49,941 nt of DNA from JBAVEL01 sp049587715 (lineage in GTDB: Bacteria; Bacteroidota; Ignavibacteria; UBA10030; UBA6906): positions 1 through 49,941 of the forward strand of contig JBAVEL010000083.1 in NCBI GenBank assembly GCA_049587715.1. The letters are read 5' to 3'. Positions 1 to 7,662 of this stretch are shown here, in pieces. The translations under genes were made by a program, and so were the position numbers. The notes below the pieces were generated by a model that was given only the letters and a program-made list of their open reading frames with translations, made no database searches and was not told where the DNA came from. The stretch's first letter is position 1. Every line of letters starts with the position of its first letter.

Positions 1-696
1 GACCTGAACAGCACCATCGTGGCAACGCTGGGATTCGCGGAGCTGCTGGCGGATCCGCCCTCCTCCCTCACTCCCGAGGAGGAGAGGGAGTTTCTGAGGA
101 AGATATCCTCCGGCGGGAGGAAGATGAGCGCCATCGTGCGGGAGCTGCTCCTGTTCGCCCGGATGAAGAAGGAGGATGTGGAGCCGCTCCCCCTGCGGAT
201 GGATGGGATCATAGGAGAGGCCCTCCGCCGGCTCTCGCATCTGGTGCGGGAGCGGAGAGGGAATGTGGAGGTGCTCCCCGGCCTCCCCGAGGCCCTGGGC
301 TATGCTCCCTGGGTGGAGGAGGTATGGTTCAACCTGCTGGGAAACGCCCTCAAATACGGCGGCACTCCCCCCCGTGTTCGGGCGGGGGGAGAGGAGAAGG
401 GGGGGCTGGCGCGCTTCTCCGTGGAAGACAACGGTGCGGGAATTCCGGCCGAAGATCTGACCCTCATCCTCCACGGCGAGATCGGGGAAAGGAAGCGCCT
501 CATCCGGGGGCACGGGCTCGGGCTCACCATCGCCCGGCGCATCGTGGAGAAGCTGGGAGGGACCCTCGAGGCCGAGAGCACCCCGGGAAAGGGGAGCGTG
601 TTCTTCTTTACGCTTCCCCTTGCGCCTCCAGCGGGTGGAACGGGGGGGCGGCGCCCCCCTGAGGCCGGACCCTTCGGGAATCGGGGCGGGAATTGA
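1..696 (+). CDS. Sensor histidine kinase, C-terminal part (5' end outside window)
   Basis: The reading frame is open from the first base, so the N-terminus lies upstream. The visible protein begins DLNSTIVATLGFAELL, the segment that directly follows the phosphoacceptor His of a HisKA dimerisation domain (usually H-D-L-N). The HATPase domain follows: N-box NLLGNALKYGG near visible residue 111, G1 box DNGAGIP near 143, and G2 box GHGLGL near 170. It would autophosphorylate and pass the phosphate to a response regulator that is not in the window. The last 25 or so residues are low-complexity Gly/Pro/Arg, and the stop lies in a short tandem repeat of GGCGGGAATTGA (about 685-712). The family assignment is secure; the sensed signal is unknown. 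Confidence 0.93.
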   Translation, partial: DLNSTIVATLGFAELLADPPSSLTPEEEREFLRKISSGGRKMSAIVRELLLFARMKKEDVEPLPLRMDGIIGEALRRLSHLVRERRGNVEVLPGLPEALGYAPWVEEVWFNLLGNALKYGGTPPRVRAGGEEKGGLARFSVEDNGAGIPAEDLTLILHGEIGERKRLIRGHGLGLTIARRIVEKLGGTLEAESTPGKGSVFFFTLPLAPPAGGTGGRRPPEAGPFGNRGGN

Positions 697-737
697 GGCG
701 GGAATTGAGGCGCCTGCGGTAGAGGGGGGAGCCGCGG

Positions 738-1379
738 TCACCTTCTCCAGAAGATCCCGCAGTCGGGGGTGGGACACTCCCTGACGGCAAGCCATAGCGT
801 GGCACACTTCCCCGGGATGTCACAGGTGCCGTCGATCCTCATAGCTTCGGGTCCGAGCCCGTCCAGGCACACGACCGCGTCGAATACCACATCGTCAGGC
901 CCCTGGATCCACTCCTGATCGTCGCCTTCCACCGCAAGAATTCGAATGCACCGCCAGAGGTAACCCGACACGCGGATCAGGGCGAAGTTGTTGTACTGCA
1001 TGGAGCAGTAATCGTCCCACTCGTACTTCCGACTCCCGTCCTCGTCCACCCCTTCGTCGAAGGGCCCGTAGAGCCGCACCTGGTTCATCGGGACTTCGTA
1101 TCTCTCCCCGCCGAAAATGTGGAGCCCGATGTCAGCGGTTCCGGTGAGCGCCGACCACGTGTCGTTCTCTCCGTCGTCCTGGATGTTTGCAGCCACAAGA
1201 TAGAGGAACGCGGCTCCCGGATCTCCATACGGATTATGAACGCCGTGGAGGCCGGCCGCATCCAGCATGGTGACACAGTTCGTGTAGTAACGGTAGTTCT
1301 GGATCTGGGCGTGGAGGATTCCCGTGGAACAGAACGCAAGGAGAGCGAACCGGAGCCATCCGGGGCCGAGTCTGGACAT
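738..1379 (-). CDS. Secreted protein of unknown function
   Basis: No family is recognised. I chose the ATG at 1379 because AAGGAG stands at good spacing before it and because it begins a clean signal peptide (MSRLGPGWLRFALLAF, probable cleavage after LHA). An upstream in-frame start would put 15 charged residues ahead of the signal. The mature part, about 190 residues, is acidic and rich in Trp, Tyr and Cys. At least eight cysteines, several near the C-terminus, suggest a disulfide-stabilised extracytoplasmic protein. It is transcribed away from the Tad promoter at 1555 and converges on the histidine kinase gene, so neighbours give no clue to function. Confidence 0.7.
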   Translation of the reverse strand: MSRLGPGWLRFALLAFCSTGILHAQIQNYRYYTNCVTMLDAAGLHGVHNPYGDPGAAFLYLVAANIQDDGENDTWSALTGTADIGLHIFGGERYEVPMNQVRLYGPFDEGVDEDGSRKYEWDDYCSMQYNNFALIRVSGYLWRCIRILAVEGDDQEWIQGPDDVVFDAVVCLDGLGPEAMRIDGTCDIPGKCATLWLAVRECPTPDCGIFWRR

Positions 1380-1554
1380 GGCGGGACTCCTTCTCTCTGA
1401 TACACAGGAAACGGAGGGGGACACCCGGGGGCGGCCGGTGCCTACGGCAGGATACGAAGCGGCGGGCGGATTGTCAAACCGCCCCTGGAGACCCCGTCGT
1501 GGATCCGGCCCGGGACGGGGTTGATCCCGGCACGTTCCTGCAGGAATCCCCGGC

Positions 1555-1583
1555 TTGACCTTCTCTGGTCCCGGGAGTATATT
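1555..1583 (+). promoter_or_regulatory. Sigma70-type promoter for the plus-strand Tad genes
   Basis: TTGACC (1555-1560) and TATATT (1578-1583) are separated by exactly 17 bp. Transcription would start near 1590, leaving an untranslated leader of about 190 nt before the CpaB-like gene. The same TATATT -10 occurs before the pilin operon and before the initiator tRNA. The rest of the gene-free stretch 1380-1777 shows nothing else I can support. Confidence 0.6.
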
Positions 1584-1777
1584 TGTATGAGGTCATCCGG
1601 CTCGGCCCGGCGGACCCCCATCATCCCCGCAGAAGGGACACTCCTGGTTTCATTCGTGCGCAGGTTGTTCCGAACCACACGGCGCGGGGGCGGCAGGTCG
1701 GGCTCGCCCTGGATCAGGGCGCCGGGTGAGTTCTCCCCGTTCCCTCCAATACCCGAATCCCTCTTGTTAGGTGCGCC

Positions 1778-2443
1778 ATGACCGATCCACCGAAGAATCT
1801 GTTTCAGGCCATCCCCCCCGAGAAACGCCTCCTCTATCTGGCGGTTCTCCTCGGCACGGCTGCCTTCCTCCTCAACTGGGTGGCACTCTCCATCAACTCC
1901 ACGAAGGACCAGGTTGTGCTGCTCTCCGCCCGGCAGGCCATCCGGTACGGCCAGGCGGTAGGCCTGGAGGATTTCGAAGAAGTGACGATTTCGGCGCAGA
2001 GCGGCCTCTCCCGGGACTACGTGAGGAAGTCGGGTTTCTCCTCCAAGGAGGGCCAGCGTGCGCAGAAGGACATGGCACGCGGAGAGCTGCTCTCGGCCGC
2101 CGCCCTCGGAGAGAGGGCAATGGACTTCGATCCCCGTGATCTGCGTGAGGGTGAACGATTGGTTGCCATCAACGTGGGGGAGGAGTCCTCGCTGGGCTAC
2201 CGGCTCCACATGGGTGACCGGATTGACATCTACCCCTACGTCATCATGACCGACGATGCCAAGCCATTGCTGGAGAATGTGGAAGTGGTCACCGTGGGTT
2301 CGGAGACACGCAGCAGGTCCGCGGGAGGGGGAAGCTACAGCATCATCACGCTGAGGCTGTCGGAAACGGACGCGGTGCAGATCCTGAAAGCGCAGAGCAG
2401 TTCGAGCAGCCGCTTCCGCATCACCCTGAGACATCCGGGCTGA
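1778..2443 (+). CDS. cpaB: CpaB/RcpC-like Flp pilus assembly protein
   Basis: A 221-residue protein with a short cytoplasmic N-terminus, one membrane segment at about residues 18-37, and a periplasmic SAF-like domain. Two regions fit CpaB/RcpC proteins: one after the membrane anchor (VVLLSARQAIRYGQAVGLED) and one near residues 130-150 (GYRLHMGDRIDIYP). CpaB proteins act in the periplasm with the Tad secretin. It is the first gene of the plus-strand Tad operon, 11 nt before the FHA-ATPase gene. The Shine-Dalgarno before the chosen ATG is weak (TTAGGTG). It is somewhat shorter than many CpaB proteins. Confidence 0.8.
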   Translation: MTDPPKNLFQAIPPEKRLLYLAVLLGTAAFLLNWVALSINSTKDQVVLLSARQAIRYGQAVGLEDFEEVTISAQSGLSRDYVRKSGFSSKEGQRAQKDMARGELLSAAALGERAMDFDPRDLREGERLVAINVGEESSLGYRLHMGDRIDIYPYVIMTDDAKPLLENVEVVTVGSETRSRSAGGGSYSIITLRLSETDAVQILKAQSSSSSRFRITLRHPG

Positions 2444-2453
2444 GGCAACCGGC

Positions 2454-4373
2454 ATGAGCCAACCCGCAGGAGGGCCCCCGCGGACCCTCTCGATCGTGAT
2501 CAGCAGCCTGAGAGATGCTTCTTCCGCCGCCCCGTTCCGGCTGGAGGAGGGAGTGGTCTACAGGGTGGGGCGCGCGAAGGAGTCGCAGATCGTCCTCAAC
2601 AGCCAGCTCATATCCTCCCACCATCTGGATCTCCAGGCGGGGGAGGGGGGGGTTCTTCTGGTCCGGCGACTGGGCCGCAACCCGGTCCTGATCCAGATGC
2701 CCGAGGAGACGCGGGAAGAGGCCAGGGAGCTCGCGCTGGACCACTGCCGGCCGATCCCGCCCGGCGCCACCATTCACCTGGATCCCTTCCGGATCGCCAT
2801 CGTCGCAGAGAGGGCCCCCCAGGAAGGGCAGAAGGCGGATCCGGAGCTGCTGCTCAGCCAGCGATGGTTCGATTTCGCGGATGCGATGCACAAGGAGATG
2901 ATTGCGAGCCTCCTGGCTGAGTACGAATCTCCCTTTGCCTCGACCCTGGAGGACGAGCGGATCCGGGAACGGATCAAGGCAGTGGCCGCCCGGCATGCGC
3001 CGACCATGGATCAGACCCTGGCGCGGCACCGCGTACGCTCAAACCTGATCATGTGGGCCGTGCGCCTCATCTACTCCGGAAAGGCCTTCGTGGAGCCCGC
3101 TGCCGGAGAGGAGACAGGGAAGAGCTTCCTCGTCTCCCTGGAGCCCGCCATGCAGGCGCAACTGGACCAGATCGTCTCGGTTCTGAAGGCCGCCACGGCG
3201 CGCGCTCCCGCCGACGAAGAACCGGACCGGGAGGCGGTCCGCCGGATCGTGGAGAGCATCTCGCTCGACGTCCAGCCCTATGCCCGGCTCATCGTTGACT
3301 ACGACTGCCGGAAGTATCTCTGGGACAGAGTATACGGACTCGGCAACCTGCAGGAGCTGGTGGACGACCCCCTGATCACGGAAATCATGGTGAACTCCCC
3401 CGAACGGATATTCGTGGAGCGGGCCGGGCGCATCAGCCCCATTCCCACAAGTCTGGGTCACGATGAGGAGACGCTCCGCATTCTGGCGAAGATTGTGTCG
3501 CCCGTGAACCGCCACGTGGACTTCAGCTCACCGATCGTGGACGCACGACTGCCCGAAATGCGGGTGAACGCGGTGTTGAGCAACGTGGCCCTCGGCGGCA
3601 CCTCCATCACCATCCGGAAGTTCAGGGGACGCCCGCTGAGCATGAGCGACCTGCAGGCGCGGGGAAGCGTTTCTCCTCATGTTGCGGAGTTCCTGGAGGC
3701 CTGTATCCGCGCCCGGCTGAACCTCCTGATCTACGGAGGCACGGGGACCGGGAAGACCACTCTTCTGAACATCCTTTCCTGCTCCATTCCGCAGGGCGAG
3801 CGCATCGTCACCATCGAAGACAGCGCGGAGCTGCAACTGGTCCAGGAGAACTGGGTGCGGCTCGAAGGGCGGCCAGCCAGCATCGAAGGCACGGGGCGGA
3901 TCAGCATCCGGGACCTGGTCCGGAATGCCCTGCGCATGCGGCCGGACAGGATCATCGTGGGCGAATGCCGCGGAGCAGAGGCCTTTGACATGCTCCAGGC
4001 CATGAGTACCGGGCACCCGGGTTCGATGGGGACGGCGCACGCGACCTCCCCCGAAGACCTGTTCATGCGGCTGGAGGCAATGACTCTGGAAGCCTACCAG
4101 CTTCCCGTTGTCACGCTGCGGGAGCAGATCTCCACTGCCCTGGATGTGATCGTGGCCCTGGATCGCCTGCCGGCAGGCGGCCGCGTGATCTCGCGGGTAA
4201 GCGAGATCGCGGGGGTGCATCCGGTGACGGGGCGGATCACCGCCCGTGACATCTACGTGTATGCCGACCGGGGCACGGCACCCGCCGAGTGGCTTCAGAC
4301 GGGGTATGTTCCGACCTTTCTGGAATCCCTTCTCCGCACGGGCCTGCTGACGATGGAGGGTTTTGCCGCATGA
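2454..4373 (+). CDS. cpaF: FHA domain fused to CpaF/TadA secretion ATPase
   Basis: The 639-residue protein has two parts. Residues about 30-85 form a forkhead-associated (phosphothreonine-binding) domain with the expected pattern: YRVGRAKESQIVL, then SSHH at 54-57. Residues about 190-620 are a type II/IV secretion ATPase: Walker A GGTGTGKTT (Lys434), TIEDSAELQL, and the conserved LRMRPDRIIVGECRGAEA. Tad ATPases power pilin assembly at the inner membrane. The FHA fusion suggests that assembly is controlled by Ser/Thr phosphorylation, and a kinase lies at 7663-9153 in the same cluster. Its stop overlaps the tadB start (ATGA), showing tight translational coupling. Confidence 0.95.
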   Translation: MSQPAGGPPRTLSIVISSLRDASSAAPFRLEEGVVYRVGRAKESQIVLNSQLISSHHLDLQAGEGGVLLVRRLGRNPVLIQMPEETREEARELALDHCRPIPPGATIHLDPFRIAIVAERAPQEGQKADPELLLSQRWFDFADAMHKEMIASLLAEYESPFASTLEDERIRERIKAVAARHAPTMDQTLARHRVRSNLIMWAVRLIYSGKAFVEPAAGEETGKSFLVSLEPAMQAQLDQIVSVLKAATARAPADEEPDREAVRRIVESISLDVQPYARLIVDYDCRKYLWDRVYGLGNLQELVDDPLITEIMVNSPERIFVERAGRISPIPTSLGHDEETLRILAKIVSPVNRHVDFSSPIVDARLPEMRVNAVLSNVALGGTSITIRKFRGRPLSMSDLQARGSVSPHVAEFLEACIRARLNLLIYGGTGTGKTTLLNILSCSIPQGERIVTIEDSAELQLVQENWVRLEGRPASIEGTGRISIRDLVRNALRMRPDRIIVGECRGAEAFDMLQAMSTGHPGSMGTAHATSPEDLFMRLEAMTLEAYQLPVVTLREQISTALDVIVALDRLPAGGRVISRVSEIAGVHPVTGRITARDIYVYADRGTAPAEWLQTGYVPTFLESLLRTGLLTMEGFAA

Positions 4374-5233
4374 TCGTGCATCTTGCGGCGGCCCTGTGTG
4401 CCGGGGCTTGTCTGGCCTGTGCGGTCCTGTATGCCTATCCGGCATTCCAGAGCTACCTGGCCCGCTCCGCGGAGGAGCGCCTGCGGCACCTCCTTCCGGC
4501 GGTGGAATCGGAGAAAGGGAGGGGGGAGATCAAGAGTCTGATACGGCTGAGCCCCTGGCTGGCCTTTGCGGCACTGGCGGCCATGGCTCTGCTCGCCCGC
4601 TCGGTTGCGGGGGTGGCCTTCTGGCTCGTGGTGGCCTTCTTCGGGTACCGCGGGCCGATTCTCTGGCAGAGACGACTCCGCCGGCTCCAGGATGAGAAAC
4701 TCCTGGCACAGCTGCCCGATGCCCTGAACGCCGTTGCCAATGCCCTGCGGGCAGGTCAGACACTGGCCACCGCGTTCGAGATGGTGGGGGCCAGGTTCAA
4801 GAGTCCCATCCGGGCGGTGTTCGGGACGGTGCACGCTCGCCACAGCTCGGGCGAGCACTTTGAGGTCGCCTTGAGGGCGGTGTTCCAGTCCCTGGGAATA
4901 GAAGCATTTGACTACACGGCACGCGCGCTGGCCATCCACGGGCGCAGAGGAGGCCCCGCATACGATCTGCTGGGTGAGATCCGGGCCATGGTGATCGAGC
5001 AGGACCGATGCGACCGTGTGGTGAAAGCGACCACGGCCTCGGGACGCTATACCATCAAGTTCCTGACCTGGGCTCCGGTGTACATGGTGCCGTTGATCAT
5101 GGTGCTCCAGCAGGATTTCCTGGAGGTTCTTCTGAGCAGTCTCTGGGGGTTTGTGTGCCTTGCCGCCGCAGCGGGCATCTATCTGTTCGCCATCCGGTGG
5201 GCCAAGGACGTGCTGGCCGTGGAGCGGATATGA
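4370..5233 (+). CDS. tadB: TadB, Tad pilus inner-membrane platform protein
   Basis: The start was placed at the ATG of the ATGA that overlaps the ATPase stop; an earlier in-frame start would overlap that gene by about 80 nt. The 287-residue product has paired N-terminal membrane segments (residues about 3-23 and 65-95), then the cytoplasmic GspF-like domain (LLAQLPDALNAVANALRAGQ), and two C-terminal membrane helices. This is the TadB layout. TadB and TadC form the platform on which the ATPase acts. It ends with another ATGA overlap into tadC. Confidence 0.93.
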   Translation: MIVHLAAALCAGACLACAVLYAYPAFQSYLARSAEERLRHLLPAVESEKGRGEIKSLIRLSPWLAFAALAAMALLARSVAGVAFWLVVAFFGYRGPILWQRRLRRLQDEKLLAQLPDALNAVANALRAGQTLATAFEMVGARFKSPIRAVFGTVHARHSSGEHFEVALRAVFQSLGIEAFDYTARALAIHGRRGGPAYDLLGEIRAMVIEQDRCDRVVKATTASGRYTIKFLTWAPVYMVPLIMVLQQDFLEVLLSSLWGFVCLAAAAGIYLFAIRWAKDVLAVERI

Positions 5234-6123
5234 GCCCCCTGGGTCTCCTCTCCTCCGCCCTGATGGGACTCTCGGTAGGGCTGGCCGCCGCGGCCGTGGG
5301 AAGGATGCTGAGACTGCCTGAAGGCGGCGCGGCGGTTCCCTCCAAACGGGAGGTGAACAAACTGCTCTCTCTCGCGGACACCCTTCCCCTGGTACGCGTG
5401 CTGACGCTCCGGCGGCTGTCCGCGCGGAGGTCCCTGCTTCCGAAGGTGCTCAGGAACAACATCAGCGGACTCTGGCTGCGTTCCGGGAGGGTGAAGAGCC
5501 AGGAAGGCCCGTTCGTGGCGCGGCTGGAAGTGCTGGTTCTGATGAGCTTCGGCGGCATCTTCCTACCGCTCTTCTTCCTGTTCGGACCTTCGGGGGGAAT
5601 GACCGTCGCCTCGATGTACGGCCTCGTCGTGGGCTACCTGGTATACTCCTCCCTCCGGGGGGAGGTGGAACGGCGGCTGCAGAGCATCGACAGGGAGCTT
5701 CCCTATGCCCTGGACCTCCTGGCCATGATGCTGGCCGGAGGCGGCAATATCTACAGCTCCCTCGAGGTGCTGGGGCAATCCCGCGGGGATTCCCCTCTCA
5801 TGCGGGAGCTGCGGGGAGTGACCGCGTCCCTCTACGCGGGCAAGACCTTCCTGGAGAGCCTGCGGGAGTTCTCGGAGCGGACCGACCTTGACAACCTGAG
5901 GGGCGTTGTTCTCGCTGTCGAACAGGGAGAGCGGCTGGGCACCCCCCTGCACGTCATTCTCCGGTCCCATGCCGCCACCATCCGGAACAAGCGTGTTCTG
6001 GCTGCGGAGGAGTATGCGCACACCGCCGGAACAAAGGTCTTCATCCCGGCGACGCTGGTGATGCTCGCCCTGTTCATCATCATCCTCGCTCCTTCGATCA
6101 TCAAGATGATGCAGTTCCGGTAG
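5230..6123 (+). CDS. tadC: TadC, Tad pilus inner-membrane platform protein
   Basis: The start is the ATG in the ATGA overlap with tadB. The 297-residue product has N-terminal and central membrane segments, then the GspF-type domain (RELPYALDLLAMMLAGGGNI, then LAVEQGERLGTPL) and a hydrophobic C-terminal anchor (LVMLALFIIILAP). This matches TadC, partner of TadB. The four genes cpaB, cpaF, tadB and tadC are contiguous and co-directional and form the core motor of the machine. Confidence 0.93.
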   Translation: MSPLGLLSSALMGLSVGLAAAAVGRMLRLPEGGAAVPSKREVNKLLSLADTLPLVRVLTLRRLSARRSLLPKVLRNNISGLWLRSGRVKSQEGPFVARLEVLVLMSFGGIFLPLFFLFGPSGGMTVASMYGLVVGYLVYSSLRGEVERRLQSIDRELPYALDLLAMMLAGGGNIYSSLEVLGQSRGDSPLMRELRGVTASLYAGKTFLESLREFSERTDLDNLRGVVLAVEQGERLGTPLHVILRSHAATIRNKRVLAAEEYAHTAGTKVFIPATLVMLALFIIILAPSIIKMMQFR

Positions 6124-6192
6124 GGCCGCGCCCCTTCTGCCGGGGGACATGTGCGGCTGGATCATCCTGCTTCCATTGCCTGCGGAGGGACC

Positions 6193-7365
6193 ATGCCAGT
6201 CGGGTGGACACTCGCGACCGTTGCGGCTCTCCTTGTTCTTGTCTCTTCCTCCGGCAACGCACAGCCGGCAGAAGGGATTCTGGTGATCACCTCCGACACG
6301 GACTGCAGCGTCTCCGTGGACGGGAATGTGCTGGGCCCGCTCTCTGCGGGGAAGGTGAAGACTGTCCCACTTCACGCCGGCGTCCATTCGGTGAGCGCGG
6401 TCGCAAACCAGGGGAAGGACCGCTGGAGCCCCAGGCCCATCACTGTTGTGGGCGGGAAGACCACGGCGGTGACGATCGAGCTGGCGTCGATTGTGGAAGC
6501 GAGAAGGGCGCGGGAAGGGGCACGGACAAGGCAACCCGTCAAGCCGAGGACATCCGCTCCCGAGGGGAGGGAAGGAGCGCGGACACAACAACCCGTCAGC
6601 CCGGGACCACACGCCCCCGAGGGGATGGTACTGGTGGAGGGAGGATGGTTCCATATGGGGAGCGAAGATGGGGATGAAGACGAGAAGCCGGTGCACAGGG
6701 TGTATGTGAGCTCGTTCTATATGGACAGGTACGAGGTGACGGTGGAGCAGTTCGGGCGCTTCGTGGGGGCGACCTCGTACAGGACGGATGCGGAGAAGGA
6801 GGGGTCCAGCCTAGTCTGGGACGATTCGTGGTTTCAGGAACGAGAAGGGATCAACTGGCGGCACAACTGTCGGGGTGAAGCGGCGGGAGAGGCGGGTCAG
6901 CAGCATCCCGTTGTGCACGTGAGCTGGAACGATGCCGCCTCGTACGCCCGGTGGGCAGGGAAGCGACTTCCGACGGAGGCGGAGTGGGAGTATGCGGCGA
7001 GGGGAGGGACCAGGAGCAGGGGTTATAGATACAGCGGAAGCGACACCCCGGGGGATGTGGCCTGGTACCACGAGAATTCGGGGAATAGGACGCACCCTGT
7101 TGGGAAGAAGCGGCCGAACGAGCTTGGGTTGTACGACATGACCGGGAACGTCCTTGAGTGGTGTTCGGACCGATACGCGGAGGACTACTACAGCGGGAGT
7201 CCCGAGAGGGACCCGAAGGGGCCTGCCAGCGGCAAGAACATTGTTCGTCGGGGCGGCTCGTGGAACTGGCCCGTTCAGTACCTCCGGTTGGCGGCTCGTG
7301 ATAACACACCCCCCTCGTTCTGGTTCTACCAATTAGGCTTTCGTTGTTCCCGGGACAAGGAATGA
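6193..7365 (+). CDS. Secreted PEGA-like plus FGE-fold (SUMF1-type) protein
   Basis: The ATG at 6193 follows GGAGG and starts a signal peptide (MPVGWTLATVAALLVLVSS). The 390-residue protein then has a PEGA-like beta domain (about residues 30-95), a linker with a perfect-length 19-residue tandem repeat (residues 107-144), and an FGE-sulfatase/C-type-lectin fold domain from about 146 (MVLVEGGWFHMGS ... RGGSW ... GFRCSRD). The two cysteines that make true formylglycine-generating enzymes catalytic are not found near the GGSW motif, so a binding or structural role is more likely than catalysis. It sits between tadC and the Ser/Thr kinase. A close paralogue lies at 20177-21004; the two differ mostly in a short window before the C-terminal GFRCSRD. 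Confidence 0.9.
   Translation: MPVGWTLATVAALLVLVSSSGNAQPAEGILVITSDTDCSVSVDGNVLGPLSAGKVKTVPLHAGVHSVSAVANQGKDRWSPRPITVVGGKTTAVTIELASIVEARRAREGARTRQPVKPRTSAPEGREGARTQQPVSPGPHAPEGMVLVEGGWFHMGSEDGDEDEKPVHRVYVSSFYMDRYEVTVEQFGRFVGATSYRTDAEKEGSSLVWDDSWFQEREGINWRHNCRGEAAGEAGQQHPVVHVSWNDAASYARWAGKRLPTEAEWEYAARGGTRSRGYRYSGSDTPGDVAWYHENSGNRTHPVGKKRPNELGLYDMTGNVLEWCSDRYAEDYYSGSPERDPKGPASGKNIVRRGGSWNWPVQYLRLAARDNTPPSFWFYQLGFRCSRDKE
6511..6624 (+). repeat. 57-nt tandem duplication in the linker of the FGE-fold protein
   Basis: Two in-frame 57-nt units (6511-6567 and 6568-6624) encode REGARTRQPVKPRTSAPEG and REGARTQQPVSPGPHAPEG. They lengthen the linker between the PEGA-like and FGE-fold domains. Confidence 0.85.
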
Positions 7366-7397
7366 CCCTTTGTCCCTTTTACACTCTTACCCTTTTC
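7336..7397 (+). repeat. Copy 1 of a 62-nt repeat spanning an FGE-fold gene 3' end
   Basis: This stretch matches 20975-21036 at 57 of 62 positions by my alignment. It covers the last codons (GFRCSRD), the stop and about 30 nt of downstream noncoding DNA. The 75 bp just upstream match at only about 43 positions. Conservation past the stop codon is unusual for simple paralogues. Confidence 0.85.
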
Positions 7398-7662
7398 GGC
7401 TGGAGAGGGTAAGCTGTCCAGGAAGATGAAGGACTCTTTACTACCGGTGTTGTGCCGGTGGGGAAAGGCTCTCGTGCGGGAGGCGGGTGCGGATGCCGGA
7501 GGGTGTGTTCGATGGTGGCGGGGAGTCCACCTGTCGTGTGTATCCGGAGTTTCCCCTGTCCGAGGCGCCAGATCACGGATCATGGGAGAGGCGCCGGGTG
7601 ACAGGACAGGTGTACGGCCGGCATGTGCCGATGGGGGTTCTCATGGATGAGGAGTGGCAGTG
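7366..7662. other. Gene-free stretch between FGE-fold gene and kinase gene
   Basis: It begins with the noncoding half of the 62-nt repeat and contains an 8-bp inverted repeat (CTTACCCT at 7386-7393, AGGGTAAG at 7406-7413, 12-nt loop) with no T-run. From about 7450 the plus strand becomes very G-rich, a bias that continues through the kinase domain. GAGGAG at 7649-7654 is the Shine-Dalgarno of the kinase. I see no convincing gene here. Confidence 0.6.

Noticed and set aside
6193..7365. True formylglycine-generating (sulfatase-activating) enzyme
   Set aside because: The catalytic cysteine pair near GGSW is not present and no sulfatase lies nearby; a binding FGE-fold protein is more likely.
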